Shown here one piece after another: positions 44,324-56,351 of a stretch of DNA of 64,000 nt (the first letter of the stretch is position 1; the number at the start of each line of letters is the position of its first letter). The translations under genes were made by a program, and so were the position numbers. The stretch covers positions 770,857 through 834,856 of the forward strand of contig JANAVB010012195.1 of assembly GCA_029216955.1 (NCBI GenBank), written 5' to 3'. Under the pieces are notes generated by a model. The model had not been told where the DNA came from and did not search any database. It saw nothing but the letters and a program-made list of their open reading frames with translations. The DNA is from Iris pallida. Its lineage: Eukaryota; Streptophyta; Magnoliopsida; Asparagales; Iridaceae.

Positions 44324-47179
44324 TGTCACGCTCCAGTACCGGAATACTGAGACGGACTAGGCCAGCTACACCGTATGAGGTATATAAACGTCATACGGCG
44401 ATCGTGGCTGTCAAGAGACTAGGGGGTGCATGCTATAATCAGGTCTCCTATGGTCCCACAGAGCATCTATGTCTCAATCAATCAAAACAAGAAGCAGTAA
44501 ATAATGATCATATAAGACAAAGCAGTAAGGCGTCCCCGACGCTTCATCAAAATGATTCATGAGTCTAGCTATACAAAATGATGAGCTAGTTCCGAGAGTC
44601 AATAGTACATAACTATAGTCAGCTGCAGTCTGATTTAATTACAATTATGCAAAGGAAACTAGTGTCCAGAATTGCCGGCTAAACAAGTGCCGGTGGCTAA
44701 ACGCTAAGTACAAAATAGAAGATATCAGAGCGGTGAAGAAGAAACCCACTCATGGTCCCTGGCGCCCATACTCCTGGTGTGCACCATTGTTCGGGTGGAA
44801 GGCTGGATCCTCTGGAGCTGCTACGAGATCTGGCCAAACAAAACCAGCAGGGTCAGGCCCCGAATAGCAAGTACCACAAGGGAGCACAAAAGAGTGAGAT
44901 AAATTCAATGAGTTAAATAAGACCTGATTCACGAGTTATAGGCTTATACCATATCATCGAGACAATACGACACCCTTACAACCAAACAAGGACAAACGGT
45001 GCCAATATCGTACCGAGATAAGATATATCCTATAACAGTGGACAGGTAAAAATGGCTTCTGATTCGCGACTTCGGTCCATAGCCTATCGCAGCACAATAG
45101 TCCAACCCAACAACCAAACAAGGACATGGGTTGGACCACGCACCACGATAGTCCATGTTCCTCGGTAGCTAACAGAAGAAAACATATCACAAACAAGTCA
45201 GCTTACAAGCGGCCAATCAATCCTACGGCTTTCTATGATTTGCCTGGGTTATCCCAGTAATGCAGTATATATAGGAATTCTCAGATCGTATCGCATTCCA
45301 GCAGGGCTAACCAAACCATTATATACAAGCAAGCACGAAATGCACCGGTCCCTCGAAAGGCCACCGCGCTAGAATAAGCAGTAACGGTTCCAGCTCTCCT
45401 ATAGGAAGAGCTGGCTCGGCAGTCACAAATTAGATACTGCACTCCACTAGTACGGATGACTATACAGTATCCGAGGTAGCCAACCCGACGCGCCAGGATG
45501 GGACCCAGGGCGGCTGGTGACGTACGATCTCGAGATTCTGTTCCCTTCCAATGCTTCTACCAATTTAAGTTGCTTAGATTAACCCTATCTCGATATTGGA
45601 ATTACACGTCGTGGTCACATGGTCATCCTCCTATATGTCGTACCATAGTACGTGTACCCTAAGTATGAATCCACATCGGCTCAATCTAGATCCATGCTTA
45701 GTGTAATGCATCAAACAACAATCAACATACCACGATACTATTCCTGACCAATTATCATGACTGTGCTGGAAGGTACACATGTATTGACATATAACACGAA
45801 TGATCACTTAGCATGTAGAGTCACACCTCAGTGCACTCATTAAATGGCACTGCAGTGCATACTAATATTGTATCTCAATACACACTTAGAACATGTACCA
45901 GCACGTATACAGGTAATCAGGTCAGGAACATGGTCAAGTCAGGAAGTCGCGTGGACCCCTCGTGACATAAAAGTCACATGTAAATTCTGGTTAAAGTGAG
46001 ACATGAAGGTCCTTGAAGCCAAGACAAAGATCTACAACTTTTATGTTGGGAGTTGGAAGAAATTCTGGCCATAAATCAGTCAAATAGGACATAAAACAGC
46101 AAAAAACAGCCAAAATAGGCACTATGCGGCACTATTCAGCACTATACGGCACTATACAGCATTCTTATGCAGCTGGGCACTATGCGGCACTATGCAGCAT
46201 TCTTATGCGGCTGGACACTATGCGGTACTATGCAGCATTCTTATGCGGCTGGACACTATGCGGCACTATGCAGCATTCTTATGCGGCTGGACACTATGCA
46301 GCATTCTTATGCGGCTGGACACTATGCGGTACTATGCAGCATTCTTATGCGGCTGGGCACTATGCAGCATTCTTATGCGGCTGGGCACTATGCGGCACTA
46401 TTCATGCGGCACTATTCATCGTCCCTGCCAAAACCAGGACTGATGACATAGAAAATATCCAAATATTATTTTGGCCATAACTTTCTCAAAACAAGTCGAA
46501 ATCTAACTTTTCAAAGGTCAAAATTGGATAGAATTGAATTTTCTACAACATAGGGCCATTAGTTTTCGAAAACAACTAAGTTTGATAGATCAAAACCATG
46601 GAAACCCATAGAACCCTAGTTTTAGAAACTTAGATCTACACCAAACTAGCCATTAAAATAAAAAACTCCAAGAACTAAACTTGTAGAGAATGAAGAGAAG
46701 AACAATATAGACAAATAATATCAAAGAAAAATCAAGAAACGAAAATGCAATAATCTCTCCATTTGGTGCAAGATGTACTTGCCTAAAAGTTTGCTTGAGG
46801 AAAATAAATGAAAGAGTGAATGAGGAGAGAGAGTGTGGAAGAGAATATATATAGGGGTTGGGTTGACTCAAAGAAACCCTAAGCTTAAGCATGCTCTTAA
46901 CCACATGACCAATGACATGTTAAATGCTACATGATACAACTAATTAAATTAATTAAATAAAATCCTAACCACAACACGGTTCAGAAATCTTATCATCGAA
47001 ACAGTGAACCACGCCTACAACCAGACAAGGACAAGGGGTGGCACACTAATCCGCGACGAGATACTGTTCCATGCCATGGCCAGTTACAAATACAGGATAA
47101 ATGCAATAAAGATACAGGTGCCAGATACCATATACATGAAAAATCCAAAATTTACGTATTCCGGAAACGGGGAGTGACA
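44324..47179 (-). repeat. E5b 5' LTR, 2856 bp
   Basis: Starts TGTCACG (plus strand), ends GTGACA. It includes an array at 46117-46420 with the unit order long, long, long, short, long, short. Confidence 0.94.
46117..46420 (-). repeat. Tandem array in E5b 5' LTR
   Basis: Same 38/28-bp units as at 41166-41480 but in a different order of long and short, showing change since insertion or during reverse transcription. Confidence 0.92.
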
Positions 47180-47184
47180 AGAGG

Positions 47185-47667
47185 TGAAGTCTCAACTCCA
47201 CTCTATAAATAGAGCCCCTTGGCCTCCTTTGAAAGATGCACCAAGAAGAGAGTTGAGGGAGTCTGTTAAGTCCAAGAAGCCCGTTCAAGTCTCAAATATT
47301 GACTTACCAGCGTTCCAGAAGTTCTTCGTGAACTTGCTGGTTCCTGAAAGCTGTTCGTGCTCGTGTGGGGCAAATAAAGCTTTGAGCAACGGTAGTTCAT
47401 TCACCCCAGCATCTCATTCTCGCCTGTCATCGCTGTTGTTGCCTTTTACAGTAACTTCTTTTTAGAAGCTCTACTGCCGATAGTTGCTTGCACAAAGTCT
47501 CTTTAGATTTTTTGTGTATTACGTAGAATCTTTTTAGATCCTCATAATTCAGAATCCTCCAGGATCTCTGTTGCACATCTTCTTTAAGGTGCTGTATTTG
47601 AAACGTTGTGTGTACAATTGTTTCAGTTTCAGAATTTTCCATCGAAAATTGTGCCTCGGTACTAACA
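47185..47667 (+). repeat. E5 5' LTR, second part
   Basis: Resumes after E5b with TGAAGTCTC, the TATA box TATAAAT (47204) and the ACTAACA end. Only 22 bases separate it from the gag ATG. Confidence 0.93.
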
Positions 47668-47689
47668 ATCTCAAAGCTTTATTGAGAAG

Positions 47690-50600
47690 ATGGATAATTC
47701 TCGTACTTCGCTCATCGATACCGGCTTTAACAAGTTGGAAAAATTTGATGGCGAACACTTCCAGATATGGAGACGAAAGGTCACTTTAAATCTTCAACTC
47801 GTGAATGTTGATCACGTGCTGTCAGAAGAAGAACCGATCGTTCCAACCACTGGATCTGCTGCGGCTGTGGCCGCTGGTACGACCAAGCAAGCGAAGTGGA
47901 AGAGAGAAAACAGTATATGTAAACTACTGATACTCAATTCCATGGAAGACTCTCTGGCAGAGTCTTACTCCAAGAAGACATCTGCCAAAGAGATATAGGA
48001 CTCCTTGGGAAAGCTCTATGAAGATGACGAGAACCGGTCCAAGATCTTCATGGTAGAAAAATACCACAAGTGGACCTTCGAAGACGAGAAGGCGATGCTG
48101 CCCCAAGTAAAGGAGTTTCTGAAGTTGCGTCAGGAACTAGAAGACGAGAACATGCCCCTCGTCGACAAGTTTGTCGTTGGAGGGATCGTCGCGAAACTTC
48201 CTGCAGGATGGAGTAACTTCTATGCAAGGATGCATCGAAAGAAGATGGAAATTAGCTTGGAAGATTTCTTGCAAGAGATCCATGTTGAGGACGAGATGCG
48301 CTCTCAACAGAAGATGGATACTCTGTCCCAGCAACTGGCGAAGGCAAATCTGGTCCAAACCAGAGAGTACCAGGGGAAGCAGGCTGCTTCTCATCGTAAA
48401 AAGAATGACTTCACGAATCTGAAAGTGAAGGGTCCTGCTTTCAAGCAGCAGAAGTCCAAGTCCCATGTGACTTGCTTTAATTATGGCAAGAAGGGCCACT
48501 ACAAATCCGAATGCAAGTCCAAGCCCAAAGAACAAGGTGAGCCTAGTAAGGTTTCTATGATTACTAATCTAGTTGCCATGATAGCACAGGTTGCAACTGT
48601 GGGGGCTGACTTGGACTGGTAGATAGACACTGGTGCGACCTACCATGTCTGTTCAGACAAAGACTGGTTCGTCTCTTATGAGCCAACTTCAGAGAAGGTC
48701 ATAATGGCAAACCAGGCACAAGCTGAAGTACTGGGAATCGGGACGGTGGAGCTGAAACTCACATCGGGGAACACTCTGACGCTTCAAGGTGTGAAGCATG
48801 TTCCAGTAATTGCTAAGAACCTGATCTCTGGAAGTCTGCTCTGCAACGCAGGCTTGAGGATGGACATCAATGCTGGCCAGTTGGTGATGTCCAAGAAGGG
48901 TATATTCTTCGGGAAAGCTTTCCAAACTGAAGAAATGTACAAGATTCAGCTTGTTGTAACCCAACATGATAATATAAATACAATCACTTTTTCTGATTAT
49001 TCTCTTGAGTTGTGGCATAATAGGCTAGGACATGTTCATTGTAAAAGGATTAACAGAATGTCTAGTCTAGGACTTATCTCCAAGTGTGAGGGTAAGGTAG
49101 AGAAATGCGAAGTATGTGCTCAGACGAAGATCACAAGGAAACCCTTTCACAGGGTCCATCGAAGCACAGATCTTCTGGAGTTGGTTCACTCAGATATCTG
49201 TGACTTCAAACAATTCTCTACAAAGGCCGGGATGAAGTATTTCATTACTTTCATCGATGACTTCTCAAAGTATGCTTTCGTCTACTTGCTCAAGTCTAAA
49301 GACGAAGCATTCGAGAAGTTCAAGGAGTTCAGGGCCGAGGCTGAGCGGCAAACTGGACAACAACTCAAGAGGTTAAGGAGTGATCGAGGCGGGGAGTATC
49401 GGTCTCATGAATTCTTATCATTTTATAAAGAACATGGAATCATCAATGAGACGACGGCTCCGTACTCTCCTCAATCCAACGGAGTAGCAGAAAGGAAGAA
49501 CAGAACGTTGACAGAGATGATGAACTCCATGCTGTTGACTGCGGGTCTTCCAAAGTGTTACCGGGGAGAAGCTGCACTAACGGCAACGTTCATTCTGAAC
49601 AGAGTGCCATATGCAACTTCCGATATAACTCCTCATGAACTCTGGTTCAAAGTCAGACCTAACTTGAATGTCATTCGAGTGTGGGGGTGTCTGGCTTATA
49701 TGAAGCTCCCGGATCTGAAGATTCAGAAGCTGGGGACAAGGACTACGAAGGCGATCTTCTTGGGGTATGCCGAGAAGAGTGATGCTCGGAGATTCCTTGA
49801 TATCAAGTCAAACCATATCATCGAATCTCGCGATGCTGAATACTTTGAAGACAAGTTTGCAAAACACCAGAATATTGTTCTTGCGGATCTTCCGGAGAAT
49901 GATGAGGGTACAAAGCAGACAGAAGTCTTTAATGAACCAGTAGTCCAAGATGAAGCTGTCGTCAAGGAGACACCAGCTGAACCAGAACTCGCTGAGCCAT
50001 CAACTAAGCGAACGAGGAGGCCGAAAGACTTCGGAGATGACTTCGTCACTTATCATGTGGAAGCAGATCCGCTTACCTATGATGAGACGATGAAGACCAG
50101 AGATGCTGTATTCTGGAAGGAGGCGATAGACAACGAGATTGACTCAATCACCTCCAACAACACATGGGTATTGGTTGACCTGCCAGAAGGAGCAAGACCC
50201 ATCAGATGTAAATGGATCTTCAAGAAGAAGATGAAAGCAGATGGAACCATTGACAAGTTCAAGGCCAGGCTAGTGGCCAAGGGGTTTGCTTAGAAGCAGG
50301 GGATCGACTACTTTGACACTTATGCTCCAGTAGCTCGGATGACAACCATCAGATTGTTAATTGCTCTAGCAGCAATACACAAGCTGGTGATACATCAGAT
50401 GGATGTGAAAACGACATTCTTTAATGGCGAGCTGATCGAAGAGATCTACATGCAACAACCAGAAGGTTTTGTCGTCAGAGGTCTGGAAGACAAAGTCTGC
50501 AAGTTGATGAAGTCTCTGTACGGTTTGAAACAAGCTCCCAAAATGTGGCATGAGAAGTTTGACAAGGTGATAAGGTCAAATGGCTACAGGGTTAGTGAAA

Positions 50601-51604
50601 CAGACAAGTGTGTCTATACGAAGTTTGCTGACGAAAGAGGAGTAATCGTATGTCTTTACGTGGACGACATGCTAATCCTAGGTACAGATTTAAGCTGCGT
50701 CACAGAGACAAAGAAATTCCTCTCGACCAAGTTCAGTATGAAGGACTTGGGGGATGCCGACGTAATCTTGGGGCTCAAGATCATCCGGACAGGCACTGGA
50801 ATAGCGCTGTCACAATCTCATTATATTGAGAAGATGCTCACTCGCTACGGGTATCAAGATCTTCCTATAATTGATACACCGTACCGGAGTGATCAGAAGC
50901 TAGAGCCAAATTCGAAGGAAAACGTCAGGCAGTTGGAGTACACTAGCGTCATCGGAAGCTTGATGTACGCTACTACTGCCACAAGGCCTGACATAGCTTT
51001 TGCCGTGGGAATGCTGAGTCAGTTCACTAGCAATCCAGGCGTTGAGCACTAGAAAGCTGTGAAGCGTGTTATGAGATATCTCAAGAAAACTCAGACATAT
51101 GCACTTTTCTACAGCGGAGATCCGTCAGTAGTGGAAGGCTTCAGTGATGCTAGCTGGTGTTCAGATATGGAGAGCGAGTATTCCACAGGTGGATTCGTAT
51201 TCGCCATGGGCGGAGCTCCTATATCGTGGAGGTCGAAGAAACAGACTATATTATCTCGCTCCTCCATGGAATCTGAATTCTTTGCATTGGATGCTGCTGC
51301 AGATGAAGCAGAGTGGCTTCGGAAGCTCATGTATGATCTTCCGGTGGTTGGGGCTCAGATACCGGCAATACCGATATACTGTGACAACCAGGCGGCAGCA
51401 GCAGTGGCATCAAATGAACTCTTCAACGGAAAGAAGAGAACGGTGCAGTTAAAGCACAGAGCAGTACACGATCTTATCAAGAGAGGTGTTATTGCAGTGA
51501 TTGATGTTCGGAGTCAGGAGAACCTGGCGGATCCGTTCACCAAGGGCTTCAAGCGCCAGCTGGTCGATGACACAACTTGTAAAATGGGCTTGAAGGCATT
51601 CTGA
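47690..51604 (+). pseudogene. gag-pol: E5 gag-pol polyprotein, one frame broken by four TAG codons
   Basis: Full copia polyprotein in a single frame of 1,304 codons. Gag: FNKLEKFDGEHFQIWRRKV, capsid helices, knuckle CFNYGKKGHYKSEC (second Cys is Tyr). Protease: IDTGATYHVC. Integrase: HNRLGHVHCKRI, CEVCAQTK, then LVHSDICDF, LRSDRGGEY, NGVAERKNRT, all three catalytic acids present. RT: KARLVAKGFA, FDTYAPVARMTTIRLL, catalytic CLYVDDMLIL. RNase H: FSDASWCSDMESEYSTGGF, ISWRSKKQTILSRSSMESEF, IYCDNQAAAAV. Stops at 47996, 48620, 50291 and 51050 are all TAG, at places where Trp or Gln is expected. No frameshift was seen. Confidence 0.93.
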
Positions 51605-52662
51605 TATTGTATTATTGTATTCCTACCATAAAGTTTTATGCTATTAGTTCAAAGATTTATCTACTAGGCATCTAGCTTTTGGTTCAAGGGAGGACCACTA
51701 ATCGGAAGAATATCAGGAACAGTGGGTACATGTTTTATTGGACATGGAGAGGTTACGGACCTATAACCACTGTTGTCTACTATTGTTTTCTGCAAAAAAC
51801 GGTTTCTGTGGGAAGGTTGGCTTAAATGCCTTAATGAGTTCTCAGGCAGAGTGAATGCCTGGAGTGCTTTACAGGAAGCACGGTAGCGCAGCACTACAAG
51901 GAGTGTAACTCCATGCTACAGTGGGGTGACTCCACCATGAGGTTCCCAGATAGGGGTAATGCCTCGGCTTTGCAAGCCAAGTCACAGCGGAGTAGCACCG
52001 CAAATAGGCAGGTAGCCTAATGCTGTATGATAGTCGTAATAAAGAGAGGTAGACAGCACTACAAAGAGGACGATGTCCTCATGTTACAGTGGCATGACAC
52101 TACGAAGAGGTACCAGGTAGGGTAAAGCCTCGGCTTCGCAAGCCATGTCATAGCGGCGTAACACCGCACGGAAGCGCAAGGCTTCATGCTGGGTAGTTTG
52201 GCACTACAAAGGGGCTTGTGACCTCATGCTACAGTAGTATGACACTATGATGAGGTACCCAGGTGGGGTAAAGCCTCGGCTTTAAGCCATGTCATAGCGG
52301 CGTAGCACCGCAAAGAAGCGCAATGCTTCATGCCATGACTCTTTATAAAGAACTCACCTATAGTGTATGGACAGAGATATCAGGCCGTCTCTTGAGGGTA
52401 AACTTGTAGACGCCCAAAAATTATACACTGAAATCAGGCTGGCACAAGGCCTTCAATGTGCAGTCAGAAGCACAGTTGATGTCATTATGTGAGTAGAAAG
52501 AATTGCAATTATGGTGCAGAATTCAAGGCTTAGTCCATTCTTGTATCATGCTGTTATTTAACCTATACGGGAAGATTCAAGTCGTAGCGACATCTCTCCT
52601 AATGCATGATGGACAGTAACTGTGGGGAACGCTCAACCCATATATTGAGATATGTGGGGGAT
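51605..52662 (+). other. E5 3' UTR with three imperfect repeats and polypurine tract
   Basis: Unusually long for copia. Three direct repeats of 145-165 bp begin at 51891, 52056 and 52201, each with GCACTACAA, a CATGCTACAGT-type block, GCCTCGGCTTT and GCGTAGCACCGCA. A similar triple occurs at about 33280-33700. The stretch ends in the polypurine ATATGTGGGGGA before the LTR. Confidence 0.8.
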
Positions 52663-53507
52663 TGTTGGTGTTTTTGCCTTTGGACTAGAAAAGATAGTCC
52701 CACATCGGCTACACCAAATGGTGAGTATCTCAATATAATGCATTGCTTGTGTTGAGGTGTGCACATGAGGTATAGTGGGGCACAAGTTTGTGCCATGTGG
52801 AAGTATTTTCCTAGAAGGAAAAAGAATTAAATCCAACAAGGATGCAAGTTAATTTTTGTTGTGCGGACTCGGACTCGGACACGGACTCCAGGATGTCTCG
52901 TGCATGCACGAGAGTGTTCGGGGGGTAGGCGTGGACTGGCACACTTCTATGCTGATTGTGGGATGATCTAAAATATCAAACTCTATTTTTGAGTATTGGT
53001 ATTTTAGTCCCACATCGGATAGGAGAAGAGGTGAAGTCTCAACTCCACTCTATAAATAGAGCCCCTTGGCCTCCTTTGAAAGATGCACCAAGAAGAGAGT
53101 TGAGGGAGTCTGTTAAGTCCAGGAAGTCCGTTCAAGTCTCAAATATTGACTTACGAGCGTTCCAGAAGTTCTTCGTGAACTTGCTGGTTCCTGGAAGCTG
53201 TTCGTGCTCGTGTGGGGCGAATAAAGCTTTGAGCAACGGTGGTTCATTCACCCCATCATCTCATTCTCGCCTGTCATCGCTGCTGTTGCCTTTTACAGTA
53301 ACTTCTTTTTAGAAGTCCGATAGTTGCTTGCACAAAGTCTCTTTAGATTTTTTGTGTATTACGTAGAATCTTTTTAGATCCTCGTAATTCAGAATCCTCC
53401 AGGATCTCTGTTGCACATCTTCTTTAAGGTGCTGCATTTGAAACGTTGTGTGTACAATTGTTTCAGTTTCAGAATTTTCCATCGAAAATTGTGCCTCGGC
53501 ACTAACA
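52663..53507 (+). repeat. E5 3' LTR, 845 bp, intact
   Basis: TGTTGG to ACTAACA. It carries both promoter-like modules undisturbed. Confidence 0.95.
53007..53058 (+). promoter_or_regulatory. snRNA-type upstream element and TATA box, 33-base spacing (E5 3' LTR)
   Basis: GTCCCACATCG (53007-53017), 33 bases, TATAAATA (53051). Identical spacing to E4 and E6. Confidence 0.6.
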
Positions 53508-53512
53508 ATATG

Positions 53513-54300
53513 TACAATTATTGTATTTCAAAAGTTTAGTCTAAAGTTGAACCACTTGTTAAATTATCAGGATTGGACTCAAACACACATACATAGAATT
53601 ATTGTTTTCGAACCATACACATTTTAATTGTAAAATTATATAAAATTGAGTGCATTGACGTAATTATATAGATCTTATACGGTTTTTGGTTTTGAAATAA
53701 AAGCTGAATAAGATATTTTAGTATTTTCAAAATTAAAACTGAATAGAATATTTTCAAACCGATCCGAATCTCTAGTTCAATTCGGTTTTGGGTCCAAAAT
53801 CGATAATGTTTATCCCTAGTTGAGATCCACATGAGTGTTATTATTTGGATTGGGACGAAAGATATGTCCAAGTCAAAATGCTATTCAGTTACAAGTTTTT
53901 TTGTAATATGTTCCAATTGAAGGACACCTTTTAATTAATGCTACTCGTGTTCACTCTCACGAGTGACGTACCAGAATGAAAGAAAAAAAATACTATTAAA
54001 TATATTTGTTATTTATGTTTTATAGAAATTTAAATTATATTAAGATAATTTAAATATAATTTGAATATATTTAATTTTTTTATAGTTATGTTTTTTTAGA
54101 ATATTGAAATGTTTAGATAATATCATATAGTTAATTTAAATATGATTTGAATAATGAATATAGAATTTGAATTTGTTATAGATATGTTTATAGAATTTTG
54201 AATATATGTTCTCATAATTTTTTTAAGATTTTCATATTAGCTATCATTAATTTTATATAATTACTTTTTATCGTAATTAGATATTGCATATATAGTGGAT

Positions 54301-54306
<6 letters not shown>
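53513..54306. other. AT-rich spacer
   Basis: Continues the sequence that E5 inserted into. No gene or mobile element recognised. Confidence 0.6.

Positions 54307-54383
<77 letters not shown>
54307..54383. repeat. TA microsatellite, left of the Helitron-like element
   Basis: (TA)n of about 37 units. Confidence 0.95.
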
Positions 54384-54385
<2 letters not shown>

Positions 54386-54572
54386 TACTATATAATAGAA
54401 AAACTTGGATGGTTAAACTTTTGAATTCCGAAAATACCCTTACATACTTATACTAATTAAAAATAGTTTATTAATTTTAATAAGGACAACTTAGTAATTA
54501 TGAAGACTACCATTTGGTCTTCCTAAACTAATTAAGAAATGTTAAAATACGTGCAAGGCACGTGCACATATG

Positions 54573-54575
<3 letters not shown>
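54384..54575 (+). mobile_element. Helitron-like non-autonomous element inserted in a TA microsatellite
   Basis: Starts TCTACTATATAATAGAAAAA and ends with a hairpin-forming GTGCAAGGCACGTGCAC followed by ATATGCTA, resembling the TC...CTRR ends with a 3' hairpin of small plant Helitrons. No target duplication, as expected. Long (TA)n on both sides fits insertion between A and T. The last base is uncertain, since the CTRR end merges with the repeat. Confidence 0.5.

Positions 54576-54632
<57 letters not shown>
54573..54632. repeat. TA microsatellite, right of the Helitron-like element
   Basis: (TA)n of about 29 units; probably the other half of the repeat at 54307. Confidence 0.9.
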
Positions 54633-54637
<5 letters not shown>

Positions 54638-54639
54638 TG

Positions 54640-55640
54640 AGGAGGGATCGGAATCCCCGCTATATAGCATCCCCAATAATCCCCGAAATACTAACCATTA
54701 GATGTGTAAAATTGTACGGTACTGATTACAAGAAAATCACATACTCCAACAAAGGAAATCAAACCCAAAAATAGAACCCTCCTTATTCTCTTTCCTCTCT
54801 GTTAAAAAAAAAGAAAAATCATAAATAGAACCCTCCGCTCCAGCAAGGAATTCAAGTATTCAACATCCGCTCCTTCCTCTCTCCTATCTGCTCCCCCATC
54901 TCTTCCGCTCCTTCCTCTCTCCTCTCTGCTCCCCCATCTCTTCCTCTCTCCTCTCTGCTCCCCCATCTCTTTCAACGACGACGGCGGCTCTACCTTCTCG
55001 CTGAAGATCACGTCAGGTATTCTCTCTCCTCTCTCCTCTCTGCTCTCCATTCTTCTTCTTCTCTAGTCTTCTTCTTAAATTTAGGATTTTTCTTGTTTTT
55101 TTTTCCTAAGTTTTTTTTTTCTAAAATTTCTTTAGAAATCGAAGAGCAGAATTTTCTTATTTTCTTCTAAACTTTTTTCCTTAAATTTCTTTAGAATCGA
55201 AGAGAACTTGATTTTCAGAAATTAAAGACTTTTTCCCCCTAATTTCTTGGGAAATCGAAAAAAATTGGAATCTTTATCGAGTTTTTTTTAATATTTCTGT
55301 CTCTGATCATGGACAAATTCCAGGCGTTGGGTCCTCTGTCTTTTAATATTTCTAAACTTTTTTTTCTAAGCTATTTTTTACCAATTCTCCTGTTTATATT
55401 TGAAACATAATCTTGGCTGTTAAGTAAGTAAATAAATAATCCGAATGTGAGTTGGGTGCGAGTGGGTGTGCTTGTGTGCACTTCATATGTTTTTAGTGCA
55501 TAACAACAATTCATGTTTAAAGTGCTCGAAGGTGGTTGGGCACGAAATTAAGGCTTTTTTGCTGGCATCCTGGAGGATGCGGGTTTGAGTCGCTGAAACA
55601 GCCTTTCCATATAAATATATGTGGGAGCCTTGTTTCAAAT
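54640..55640 (+). other. Pyrimidine-rich region, possible 5' exon of a host gene
   Basis: 54880-54970 has three tandem copies of a CT-rich unit of about 30 bp (CTCTCTCCTCTCTGCTCCCC). It leads into FNDDGGSTFSLKITS (54972-55016) ending in a CAG/GTATTC donor-like site, then T-rich intron-like DNA. This resembles a plant 5' exon and intron, but with no ATG or recognised protein it stays speculative. Confidence 0.3.
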
Positions 55641-55644
55641 TTGC

Positions 55645-55835
55645 AATGACACGCCCTTCTCTAGGGAGGGTGAAAAGTGGTTAGCTTATTAAATGATATC
55701 TGAGTATCTCAAGAACTAAAAACATGGCTAATGACACGCCCCTTCTCTAGGAAGGGTGAAAAGTGGTTAGTCTATTAAATGACTAATAAAGTCTAGATAC
55801 AACTGTGTCTCAAGAACTAAAAACATGGCTAAATA
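55645..55835. repeat. Tandem duplication of about 90 bp
   Basis: ATGACACGCCC, TTCTCTAGG, GGGTGAAAAGTGGTTAG, then CTCAAGAACTAAAAACATGG, occurs twice in a row with small differences. Just upstream, 55525-55600, is a weakly tRNA-like stretch (GGTGGTTGGGCACG and GGGTTTGAGTCG). Confidence 0.75.
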
Positions 55836-55926
55836 GTAATATCTGAAAAGATCTTAAAATGTCTAAAGTTGCTCACACCTATTTATGTAAGGTATAATGG
55901 CCATGTTGCACCTTAAAGTTCACTAT

Positions 55927-56351
55927 GGGTCTGCTTGGCAATTATAGGAGTAGCGGTTATGAGGTATTTTTAGAGTAGCGGTTATGAGGGGTCCGGTTTT
56001 AGATGGTTTTTAAGTAGCGGCTTTTAAACCAGTCCAATCCATGCTTGATAATTCACTAACGAGCGGTTCTGAAAGTTTTTTACACGAATAAATTAAATAG
56101 GGAAGGGTATCAATAGTTATAATTATATATATTTTTGTGAGGATATAAATGAAATAAAAAAATAAAGCCGCTCAAAATTTACCGATTTGGGGTGTTTATA
56201 AAGCCACCCAAAAATACATTACATCGGTTTTGGAGGGTTTTTGAGCTGACCAAAACCGGTGCCTAAAAAAAATTAACAAGCAGGGGTTTTCATAAATGAT
56301 CGGTTCAAAAACACCCTAAAACCGGTAAAAACACCGTTACCAAGCAGACCC
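55927..56351. mobile_element. 425-bp MITE with TIR GGGTCTGCTTGG
   Basis: Left end GGGTCTGCTTGGCAA, right end TTACCAAGCAGACCC: inverted with one mismatch. Flanked by TAT on both sides (55924-55926, 56352-56354), a 3-bp duplication compatible with Harbinger- or CACTA-type transposases. No coding capacity; inner sequence is rich in ACCGGT-type motifs. Confidence 0.8.

Larger units (their letters stand above)
39374..47179 (-). mobile_element. E5b: pol-less Tekay-type element, TSD AGAGG
   Basis: LTRs 39374-42239 and 44324-47179, duplications AGAGG at 39369-39373 and 47180-47184. The first base pair of the left LTR reads AG instead of TG. The polypurine tract (reverse complement of AAGGAGGGTAGAGA) is at 42240-42253 and the primer zone matches that of E1 at 44304-44323. 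The 2.1-kb interior has only gag; protease, RT and integrase are absent. A non-autonomous derivative of the E1 family that would need E1-like enzymes. Confidence 0.95.
39011..53507 (+). mobile_element. E5: Ty1/copia element, TSD ATATG, interrupted by E5b
   Basis: LTRs of 846 bp (left, after removing E5b) and 845 bp, perfect ATATG duplications at 39006-39010 and 53508-53512. One gag-pol frame of 1,304 codons, then a 1.06-kb 3' UTR with internal repeats and a polypurine tract. The LTRs differ at about 2 percent. The order and the single long frame are typical of copia of the Tnt1/Tork sort, though I cannot fix the lineage. No TGGTATCAGAGCC follows the 5' LTR. Confidence 0.95.

Noticed and set aside
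47996..51052. TAG codons as programmed read-through in E5
   Set aside because: Four scattered stops at Trp/Gln positions inside gag, before protease, in RT and in RNase H do not fit any gag-pol regulation; mutation is simpler.
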